DNA of 64,000 bases from NCBI GenBank assembly GCA_023053685.1, contig JALIGW010000016.1:12592280-12656279 (forward strand), written 5' to 3'. Positions within the stretch are counted from its first letter, which is position 1, and every line of letters starts with the position of its first letter. Of this stretch, positions 55,534 to 64,000 are shown piece by piece. Position numbers and translations under genes: made by a program. This DNA comes from Diadophis punctatus similis (Eukaryota > Chordata > Lepidosauria > Squamata > Dipsadidae). Below the pieces are notes generated by a model. It saw only the letters and a list, made by a program, of their open reading frames with translations, searched no databases and was not told the DNA's origin.

Positions 55534-56465
55534 CCCTGAATAGCAGGGAAACTGGTCTAGGTTTGGACTGCATAGCAATTTATTTATTATATTTATTTAT
55601 TTGTATTTCATGTTTCTGGATTGCACTTCTCACTCAAGGAGGGGCTTTGGGTGGTGTTATTTACATTAATACATGTTAAAATAGAAGTGTTTTATCTCAC
55701 TTAGCTTTTCTTAGACTTATTTTTCTATTGTAAAAAGTGGGATTTCCATTTTCCACTGCAAATATTTAACTTTATTTGTTTCTAACATGTTTTACTATGT
55801 CTTTTCTCATTATGCCTGTGAAAAGGAATAGAAAAAAAATCTTAAAAATCCACTTATAGAATACAGAATAACAGATTGCCCATGTTGGAACAAATTCTCC
55901 CCCCCCCCTTTCCAGATTTTTATTATTAAATCTTCTCTTGTAAACAAGCTCTCATTCAGCCATGGTCAAGGACACTGAACAAACAAGGTCCTCCCTATTC
56001 ACCAGGACAATGCACAGCCCATCACAAGATTAAAATCCTGTAGGCCATCTTGGAAAAAAGCCATTCACTTAACACCTACTCAGTTTAGCCCCGAGAATGT
56101 CTGGAGAGAAGAATGGACTAAGGTACCATTCTTGTGGCTTGACCATTAGTGACCCCTTTGTCAAACCACCTGGTTTTGACCTGCCTGGCTTGGTCTGGTC
56201 AAAATTGAACAGAATTAGATGTGATACTGAAAAAGTGCCTCTGCCCTGTATCAGTGGGGATGGAACGATTCCCTTGCAATTGTTGTGCTGATGTGCAAAC
56301 TATTAAATATGTTGTGCCCTTGATGTGCGTTCTCTGGTTCCTTAGAAGATCTGCATGAATCAACGTCAAAGGCATTGGCGATCCAGTTATGAGGCCATAG
56401 AAGTTTTACTCATAATTACATGGACTGTGCTGATAGACTAGAGAGATAGTTAGCTTGGATTAAGA

Positions 56466-57032
56466 CAGTGCTTCTCAAATAGTGGGGCGGATCCCCCTGG
56501 GGGGATGCGGAACGATGCCAGGGGGGACGCATGACCCTGGGGAATGTGCTTTTTTTGCCGCAGGAAGTAGGGGTTTTTTGCACCGAACAATAGCAGACAG
56601 CACAGAGCAGGAGATATGAAGTGCAGATAATAAACCCTTAAGAGACACCATGGAAAAATATTTAGCAGGGATGAAAAGAAAGGAGGAGAGAGATGGAGAT
56701 AATGAGACAAACGTAAGTCTCCTGAAAACTAAGACGAGGAAATATGACGAAGCGTATGTAGCGCTTGGCTTCACTGTGACTATGGTGGGAGACGAGGAAA
56801 GGCCGGTATGTTTACTGTATCTAAAAATGTTGGCAGCGGACAGCATGAAGCCAAATAAATTAAGGCATCACTTAAACACATTACACCCCAATCACACTGA
56901 TAAGCCGCTTGAGTTTTTTCAGTGAAAACGTGCTGAATATTGCAAACAATCGTCCCGGCGGAGAGTTATGGGGGCGCAAAATGTTTACTTCTTCCTAGGG
57001 GGGGCATAACAGAAAATAATTGAGAAGCACAG
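56466..57032 (+). mobile_element. hAT element with BED-finger transposase remnant
   Basis: 567 bp with ends CAGTGCTTCTCAAATAG and ATTGAGAAGCACAG, flanked by GATTAAGA and CATTAAGA (7 of 8). It keeps only the start of a transposase frame (56650-56925). Its ends and coding piece fit ZBED/Charlie-type hATs. The C-terminal catalytic part is deleted, so it depends on another copy. Confidence 0.85.
56650..56925 (+). pseudogene. hAT transposase N-terminal fragment (BED-type zinc finger)
   Basis: About 90 codons from an ATG: MEKYLAGMKRKEE, then KYDEAYVALGFT, an expected zinc-finger region where only PVCLLYLKML is seen in place of a C..C pair, then SMKPNKLRHHLNTLHPNH and KPLEFFQ before the stop. From family knowledge, ZBED5-like hAT proteins have KR.YDE.YL..GFT...CL.C.......M.PSKL..HL...H. 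One of the two expected cysteines is not visible, so the finger is damaged. Confidence 0.8.
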
Positions 57033-57689
57033 CATTAAGAGATGTTTCTTTAAGAGATTGCATTAGGGGGAATGTAGTCAGAGAGGCACTCTGGGTAATG
57101 TAGTCCATGACATGTGACCACATCTGTGTGTTCTTATTGGCCATCGAGCTTACCTCGGCTGCTGGGTAATTGTGCCTTGCACACTAGCGGGCATTTTAAG
57201 TCTAACAAAGGAGCAGGCAGTAGCCACAAGATGGGGAAAAATGAATCTCTTTTCACCTACGTGATGGGACGTAGGTGAACAGATTAGATTATGGACAGAT
57301 AGCCTGAGGAATTTCATCTCAACAGTAAGTCTTGATATGAAGATACCAGACAATAAACGTAATCTGTATGATTTTCCCATTTGCGTGGAGTTTTATCTGA
57401 CTGAGAAAAGCATTTATAAGCTTGGACCAGGACATGGACTGTGTATATATGTTTACTTCTCTTCTATCATGTTCTCATCATACACTGAATAATAATAATC
57501 TTCTTGTAAAGAGTAAGGGAGGTGACCTTGTTAGAAATATCCAGGAATCATAATACAAGTAAGGGGACCTTAAACATTATTTGACTCCTGGAAAACAAGA
57601 TAATATTCAGAAGCAACTCAGTCAAATATCTCCCTGATTTACTGGATTATAAGAAAGGGTGAGTGGGTGGAGTATTTGCACAATCAAAC

Positions 57690-57845
57690 TCGCAAAATAG
57701 ATATAATTCTTTATTGGTCAAGTGTGATTGGAAACACAAGGAATTTGTCTTTGGTGCATATGCTCTCAGTGTACATTAAAAAAGACATTCATCAAGAATA
57801 ATAAGATACAACACTTAGTGATAGTCATAGGATACTATAAAATAC
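57690..57845 (-). mobile_element. LINE 3' UTR tail (snake-type)
   Basis: Reverse copy of the tail at 46935: AATTCTTTATTGGTCAAGTG, AAACACAAGGAATTTGTCTT and CTCTCAGTGTACATT. Confidence 0.6.
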
Positions 57846-58568
57846 TGTTATTATAGCCCACCTCAATAAAGTGTAGTTCTAATGGCTATCAAATTGGTCT
57901 GGTCTGATCTGTCTAATGGGACTGACATATCTCTACCTTCTTCATGAATTTAACCGGGTTTTGTTCTTGTTTCTTTTAGCAAAGAAGAATGAAAAGAAAG
58001 TTTTAATGATCTGTACAGTTCAAAAGTAAGAAGTTTGTAAGAACAAAATATAGCATGTTGTTCACTTATTATTCAGTTTGTACAGCTGCTCATCTCATTT
58101 AAGCAACTCTTAGTGACATATAACAGGTGAAGACAATCCAATAAAAACAAGTTCAAAACTAGCTAAAACTATCTACAACCAATTTAAAACAGAAAATCAT
58201 GATCGGCAGCCGAATTCATCTTACACCAGCTCAATGCAGCCATTGTAAATAGCTCCTCATTTTTAATCTTCATTCAAAATCTGGTAATAATATTTCTCCC
58301 TATACTGACTTTTCCAGGTGCTGAAGTGCTACTCTATTTGAAAGGAATTGATGTTAAAATGCCATTTAATTGAACACGGCCTAATTTATTTGTTTTATTT
58401 TCATTTATTTATATTGTTTGTTTGCCACCCATTCCTGGGCAGCTTACAACATTAAAGTAAAACCATAAATATATATACAAATGTATAAAATAGCAATAAA
58501 ATCAAAATCTGAATTGTAATCGTTTTATGCCACTCATGAGGAGTCTGTGTTCCTAGTGATAATTGATT

Positions 58569-59178
58569 AAGGTGACCAGATTTTAATATTTGTAAAGCGG
58601 GACACCATTGACGGGGGGGGTTTCTAGGGGAGCAAGACGGGAGGGGTCCGTCTCTCTTATCCTGCAGCTTTGTGCACCCCCAAACACCCCCCCATTCATC
58701 GCAGCCAGGGGTGGGTTCCTACGGGTGCAGGCTTACCTGTTCGTTGCCGCAGAGCCGAAGAAGCTGGTGGCGTTCGCAGTGCGGGGCTTTCCCCGCCCGC
58801 TTCCCCCGGCCGCCGGGATGCTGCCATTTGCGTTCTTTTGCCCTCTGCGCATGCGCAAAGCGTTCTGCTTGCACAGAGGGCAAAAGAACGCAAATGGCGG
58901 CGTCCCGGCGGCCGGGGAAAGCAGGCGGGGGAAGCCCCGCGCCGCGAATGCCACCAGCTTTTTCGGCTCTGCGGCGACAAACAGGCAAGACCGCCGCTGC
59001 CCCTCTCACTGCCCTCCCTCCCCGCCTGGCAGGAGGAGGCAGGCGAGGCAGGAGGCAGAGGGGTGTGCAGGGCAAATTCAAATTTAAAAAGCGGGACTTT
59101 TTTGAAACGCCGTGGGACGCGGGACAAATTATTAAAAAGCGGGACTGTCCCGCCAAAAGCGGGACATCTGGTCACCTT
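58569..59178. mobile_element. DNA transposon with 10-bp flanking repeats, superfamily unassigned
   Basis: 610 bp with ends AAGGTGACCAGAT and ATCTGGTCACCTT, a perfect 13-bp inverted repeat. The flanks are an exact 10-bp direct repeat, ATAATTGATT (58559-58568 and 59179-59188). Internal AAAGCGGGAC words recur near both ends. A hairpin MITE is nested inside at 58706. A 9-10 bp duplication would fit a Mutator-like element, but if the terminal repeat starts inside the AA/TT the reading changes. Confidence 0.7.
58706..58995. mobile_element. Nested hAT-like MITE forming a long hairpin
   Basis: Starts CAGGGGTGGGTTCC. Arms CCTGTTCGTTGCCGCAGAGC... and ...GGCTCTGCGGCGACAAACAGG pair over about 110 bp, with CCCTCTGCGCATGCGCAAAG (palindrome 58846-58857) on the left arm. 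Mirror-image open frames on both strands are a consequence of the palindrome. The right terminal repeat is not visible. Confidence 0.72.
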
Positions 59179-59729
59179 ATAATTGATTCTGTTCAAAAAT
59201 GGGTTTAGAAATGTTCAAGAAATGAGGTAGAAGAAATTTTTAGGTTTTAATATTTTTAGAGTCTCCATTGAACATCAACAAAGAGTACAACTTGGATTTT
59301 CCCCTAAGCAAACTAATTTCCATTTCTCTTTCCCTAAACCATTCTAGAATTCATAACTTGGTTTTCTTTCCCTAAAAACCAATACCATATTTATAAAATA
59401 CTTCTTAGTGGTCTAGTTTCTTTTAATTATATAATTTCTTTAAATTTGCATGTGGGGGACCCACTCAGGGTTAATAACCAAGTTCTTTCTGAGTTCCAAA
59501 AAAACCCCTGATTTAATTTTGGTTTTACAAGTCATCTAAGTAATATTAAATCAGGTCTTTCGGAACAAGCAAGCTTATTATTTATTCTTCCTTCTTAGAA
59601 TTTGACAGCTTTTTTCCCTCCTGAGCATTTGCGTGTTTGTGAATATGCTGTGTTGAGATAGCTAGAGGATTCCTTATCACAAACCCTGCACAGGAGAGTG
59701 ACTTCATTTACAGAGATACAAATCCTAGG

Positions 59730-60151
59730 TGTTATGTATTGAATATATATAGTTGTGTTAAGCCCTAACCTAGATGACCCTAACTGTTAACGCCAACTGT
59801 TTTGGAGGGAAACTTAGAATATTCATATTTGGGCGGGCTTTTTCAAGGATTATGATTGGTTAAGGCCCTGTGGGCCCAGAGTATAAATTACAGGCATTTG
59901 TATTTGTATTTTTTTTTATTTGTCAAGCATCTATGATTATAAGCAAAGTATAAACAGTAAAACATGATTGAATATATATGTAATAGTACAAGCATGAATA
60001 AGAGTAAAAGAGGTATGAATATATGGGTACATTAGGACAGGAACGGTAGGCACGATTGTTTGCCTGCTGTTCCTCAGTTCGTTTTCAGTCAATAAATGTT
60101 GTTGTATCTATTATGGTCTGTTTCTTGCCTGCTGAAGCCCACCACATAATA
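59730..60151 (+). mobile_element. Probable solo LTR, interrupted by a LINE tail
   Basis: Starts TGTTATGTATTG and ends CCACCACATAATA, roughly inverted TGTTATGT/ACATAATA. Flanked by CTAGG and CTAAG. It contains a CCAAT-type GATTGGTTAAGG, TATA-like AGTATAAATTAC near 59880, and AATAAATGTTG near 60092 as a polyadenylation signal. 59900-60050 looks like a reversed LINE 3' tail (TTTTTATTTGTCAAGCATC). The imperfect ends and 4-of-5 duplication leave this tentative. Confidence 0.4.
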
Positions 60152-60581
60152 CTAAGGTCTCTGTACTATTTCCCCAAACCCAGACAGACACCAACTGCTT
60201 CTCCCAATTCTTCTTCCAGGGTGACTCTTTTTCTCACCAGCTGAATTAAAATCCTTGAGCTGGCAGGAAACTATGCAAGCATGATGACCCCTATCCTACT
60301 ACAGGCAGATTGTTGGCAAATAGAGCTGCCTGATAATTTATTTAAGGCGGTATCAAATATATTAAGAACAGGGATTAGTGAATTCCCCTGCCATTTTCCT
60401 CCCTGCTCCACTGACTATCACCGGGCAATGGAAAATATCCAACAATAGTGTTAGGGTTGAGGAAAAAGTAGAATTTTCACAACTGGCAGATTTAGATTTC
60501 TGCCAAAACTCGGTCTGGTTTTGCCTAGGGTGTTCAAAGGGATTGTTATTTGTTAACAGGTCTTTTTGGAGAGAGATTTAG

Positions 60582-60583
60582 TT

Positions 60584-60630
<47 letters not shown>

Positions 60631-60705
60631 TTTGTTTGTTTGTTTGTTTGTTTGTTTGTTTATTTTATTTGTCAAACATGTATAGGATAGTAGTAGTGTG
60701 TATAA
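60582..60705. repeat. (TTTA)n-(TTTG)n microsatellite and reversed LINE tail
   Basis: TTTA units to about 60632, then TTTG units, then TTATTTGTCAAACATGTATAG, which resembles the reversed LINE tail at 59905. An L2 copy starts immediately after. Confidence 0.85.
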
Positions 60706-60707
60706 AC

Positions 60708-61245
60708 ATAAGGTTCACCCATGTAACACCTATACTCAGCCAGCTGCATTGGCTGCCCATTGGTCTCCGGGTACAATTCAAGGTATTGATCATCATCTTT
60801 AAAGCCCTACATGGCTTAGGACCAGGTTATCTCCGGGACCGCATCCTACCTCATACTTCCCTTCGACTGGTCAGGTCCCACAGAGTGGGTCTCCTCCAGG
60901 TCCCGTTAACCAAACAATGTCGGCTGGCGGGTCATAGGGGGAGGGCTTTCTCTGTTGGGGCCCCTGCTCTCTGGAATCAACTCCCCCCAGAGATACGAAT
61001 TGTCCCCACCTTGCTGGCCTTCCAAAAAGCCGTGAAGACATGGCTCTTCCTGCAGGCGGGGTGTTGAGACGATTTTCATTCTGGTCCCCCCCACGCATGT
61101 ATGCCTTGTTTGTTCCTTCTAAATGTATTTTAAATTGTTTGAAAGTATATTGTTTAGCTGTTCTTTAAAATGTTGTATGCCGCCCTGAGTCCCCAGGGAG
61201 TAGGGCGGCATATAAGAGCACTAAATAAATAAATAAATAAAATAA
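60708..61245 (+). mobile_element. L2-type LINE 3' end
   Basis: Plus-strand L2 tail with THVTPILSQLHWLPIGLRVQF, PGYLRDRILPHTSLR and APALWNQLPPEIR. The frame stops at about 61067. The 3' UTR has GCCGCCCTGAGTCCCCAGGG and ends in (AAAT)n. It starts immediately after another LINE-tail fragment. Confidence 0.88.
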
Positions 61246-61716
61246 GTAAAAAGTAACAATAAAAGATCAAAAGCTACTCAGATAAACATTAGCTGGCGCA
61301 GAAACATTGTGCCTCACCAAACTTGACGATACTGTACACTTGAGTAAATAATTTCTGATTATCTAACTGCAAGATAGGACTTTTAAGGGATAGTTGGTCA
61401 GTGGCTAGGATTCTGTGACATTTACTGGGTCTCTAATTAGAAAGGACTTTTGCTTATAATACTTGCAAATGTGACCTTCACTTCATACAGGCATTTTCTC
61501 CGTATCTCTCTCCCACACACATACACACACTTTACTACTAGCATGTTGAGCTAAATGTCACTAAAAGTTTTTCTCCATGTTGCAACTTTTAATTGTGTTG
61601 TTTTCCAAGGAAGTGTCTATGGTGTCCTTGCTGCTTCAGAACAATGAACGTGATGTGAGAAAGCATAGAGCTGAACACGGCAAATCCTCACCAGTACCGA
61701 AATAGATATTATAGGG

Positions 61717-62081
61717 CCGTGATGGCGAACCTATGGCACGTGTGCCACATGTGTCACGCGGAGCGATATCTGAGGGCATGTGAGGCGTTGCCCTATGTCA
61801 GCTCTAGTGTGCATGTGCACACTGGTCAGCTAATTTTCGGCATTCCGGAGGGCGGGGGGAGGCCATTTTTCACCCTCCCCAGACGAAAGCCTTCGGAGCC
61901 TGTGGATGACGAAAAACAGACCCAACTGGCCTACAGGAAGTTCCGAGGCTTCAGTGAGGTCTGTGCGCATGTGCGGGGGGGCAGCACAGGAGGGTTGTGT
62001 GTGCATGCGCGGGGGAGGGGATTGCATTATGGGTGTGGGCACCCTTTTGGCACCCGAGCAAAAAAAGGTTCGCCATCACTG
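61717..62081. mobile_element. hAT-like MITE, GATGGCGAACC family
   Basis: 365 bp with ends CCGTGATGGCGAACC and GGTTCGCCATCACTG, flanked by TTATAGGG and TTGTAGGG. Nearly the same sequence as 62987, with TGTGCGCATGTGCGGGGG near the right side. Confidence 0.86.
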
Positions 62082-62699
62082 TTGTAGGGCAAAGCAAAGG
62101 TTCAACAGGGTACCTGGCTTGGACCATGATTTATGCAAAGCCTTTCTTTTCTCAGATTAACTTTTTTATTAGTTTATTGAAGTATAAAATAGGAAGAAAA
62201 CAAAACCATGGAAAAGTAAGAAGAGAGGAAGAGAAAAAGTGGGGGTATAGTGTAATGGGAGAAAAAAGAAAGAAAAAGGCACCAACTTCCGACTCTCCTT
62301 GGCACACCCGAAGGTAACAACATTACAACGACAACTTTTTGCTGTTACACAACAGCATGTACAAGCCATTTCTATAACAGTAAGTCTGTCTAGTTTACAA
62401 AAACAGAATCAAAGTTTCATTTTTTTTTCTCATTGCAAACACAAAATCCGGAAGCAATTTCAAACTAGAGACAAAATTAAATATAATCTCTTATTTGGAT
62501 AAAAGAATCATTTTAACCATCTCAGCTTCTCCTTGCTGTGGGGAATGATATATCATTCATTCTCATATTTTCAAATCTAGTCCATAATATTTTTACCAAC
62601 TTTAGAATATTGTTCAACATTACTTAAAGAAAGCCTTTCTTCACATTTCATTAGTAAAACAGAATGTGCTCCCCACCCCAGTTTCTAAAAGCACAATTG

Positions 62700-63440
62700 T
62701 TACATGGCTTTGAGAAGAACTAGGGGTGACATTATTATAGTCTTCTAATATTTGAGGGACTGTCACAATGAAGAGGGGGTTGACCTATTCTGCAAAGCAC
62801 CTGAAGGCAAGAAATAACAAATCGGAAGCTTATCAAGGAGAGATCCCATCTAGAATTAAGGAAAAATTTCCTGATAGTGAGAACAATTAATCAATGGAAT
62901 GGCTTGCCTTCAGAAGTTGTGGGTGGTCTATCACTAGAGGTTTTTAAGAAGAGATTGGACAGCCATATGTCTGGAATGGTATAGGACCGTGATGGCGAAC
63001 CTATGGCACACGTGCCACAGGTGGCACGTGGAGCCATATATGAGGGCATGCGAGGCTTTGCCCTATGTCAGCTCCAGCGCTGGCCAGCTGATTTTCAGCC
63101 TTCCGGAGGGTGGGGGGAGGCCGTTTTCACCCTCCCCAAGCTTTAGGAAAGCCTCCGGAGCCTGTGGATGGCGAAAAACAGACCCAACTGGCCTACAGGA
63201 AGTTCGGAGGCTTCAGTGAGGTCTGTGCGCATGTGCGGGGGGGGGCAGCGCAGGAGGGTTGTGTGTGCATGCACAGGGGGAGGGGATTGCATTATGGGTA
63301 TGGGCAGCCTTTTGGCACCCAAGCAAAAAAAGGTTTGCCATCACTGGTATAGGATCTCCTGCTTGAAGAGGGGGTTGGTCTAGAAGAGCTCCAAAGCCTC
63401 TTACAACTCTGTTATTCCATTATTCTGCTTTGCTAGGTGC
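62700..63440 (+). mobile_element. CR1 LINE 3' end split by a hAT element
   Basis: CR1 tail in two parts, 62700-62986 and 63347-63440 (AATGGTATAGGA then TCTCCTGCTTGAAGAGGGGG). A hAT element sits between exact GTATAGGA duplications, so the hAT insertion is younger than the CR1. Confidence 0.87.
62987..63346. mobile_element. hAT-like MITE, GATGGCGAACC family, inside CR1
   Basis: 360 bp with ends CCGTGATGGCGAACC and GGTTTGCCATCACTG, flanked by exact GTATAGGA duplications (62979-62986, 63347-63354) that belong to the interrupted CR1. Second copy of the 61717 element, 1.3 kb away in the same orientation. Confidence 0.9.
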
Positions 63441-63757
63441 TATTCTTAGGGCTTGCCAGGTGTTCCTGTAGCAATGAGCAGTTTCTGCACATGGCTTCTC
63501 CATTCCCCTAGTGGAAATGGAAGATGACTCTGTGGAGTGGTGCAAAATACCTCACTGTGGGGGAAATGTGTGGCCTCTGTGATGTAAAACACCTCCTTAA
63601 AGATTAAGGGGAAAATAACACTTCATCATCTGAGCCCTTTTAAAAAAAACAATTAAAAGATTTGTACTTAATTCTTATCTATTAATAATTTTTGTTACAT
63701 AGAAATAAAAACTAGCATAAACTAACAATCAAAAAGAAAGAGAAAGAAGAGAAAAAT

Positions 63758-63761
<4 letters not shown>

Positions 63762-63824
<63 letters not shown>

Positions 63825-63883
63825 AGGGAGAGAGAAAGAGAGAGAGACAGAGAGAGAGACAGAGAGAGAGACAGAGAGAGATA
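63762..63883. repeat. (GA)n microsatellite with GGGA and GACA interruptions
   Basis: About 120 bp of GA-rich repeat. It gives the poly Ser-Leu antisense frame. Confidence 0.97.
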
Positions 63884-64000
63884 TGCAGAAAGGCAAAAAT
63901 TATACCTAAGTCTTAAATAAGAAATGAGCCTGACAGATGACCAAGACAGTGTCTGTGAGTGAGCTAGTGGCATGATCTAATGTACTACCTGGCTTAGCAA

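Noticed and set aside
58608..59208. Cluster of 140-180 residue frames on both strands
   Set aside because: Mirror-image frames created by a long GC-rich hairpin MITE nested in another transposon.

Overview
The window looks like intronic DNA from a squamate reptile, most likely a snake. The base composition, splice sites and repeats are vertebrate. The repeat set is squamate: a Sauria-type SINE, other tRNA-derived SINEs, CR1 and L2 LINE fragments, Bov-B-like LINE remnants, many short hAT elements, and CR1 copies that run into (ATTCT)n microsatellite, a habit known from snake genomes. Species cannot be fixed from sequence alone.

One host gene is supported. Three consecutive minus-strand exons at 45711-45935, 35137-35260 and 30361-30536 have canonical acceptors and donors and mutually consistent reading phases. 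Spliced, they encode the contactin-5 (CNTN5) region just after the signal peptide: a Ser/Pro-rich N-terminal linker followed by the first Ig domain. The rest of the window is the two introns between these exons plus flanking intron on both sides. The signal-peptide exon (expected above 45935) and the exon after Ig1 (expected below 30361) were not found by eye and probably lie outside.

The largest mobile element is a 6.1-kb DIRS-type tyrosine-recombinase retrotransposon at 7660-13769, coding on the minus strand and inserted in an older CR1 copy. It has about 110-bp perfect inverted terminal repeats, an internal complementary region joining the complements of both ends, and gag, RT/RNase H/methyltransferase-like and tyrosine recombinase frames. 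Gag carries a homopolymer frameshift and the recombinase frame one early stop, so it is young but damaged. A diverged DIRS-family end lies at 19796-20270.

The remainder is a dense layer of non-autonomous DNA transposons. About two dozen hAT-like elements are present, most with recognisable 8-bp target duplications, including one with a BED-finger transposase remnant and a recurring hairpin family rich in TGCGCATGCGCA palindromes. There are also two TA-flanked palindromic MITEs, pogo/Tigger-like pieces, and one element with 10-bp flanking repeats. LINE fragments include a CR1 with a broken reverse transcriptase (51100-52915) and L2-type 3' pieces at 22587-24095, 36170-36738 and 60708-61245. 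Long microsatellites, (AT)n, (GT)n, (CCTT)n, (TTC)n and others, generate most of the spurious open frames.

No tRNA, rRNA, CRISPR or prokaryotic feature was seen, and no wholly new system can be claimed. The best leads are the DIRS element with its complete terminal architecture, the NRF1-like palindromes carried by the hAT hairpin family, and the nested and tandem insertions that record relative ages.
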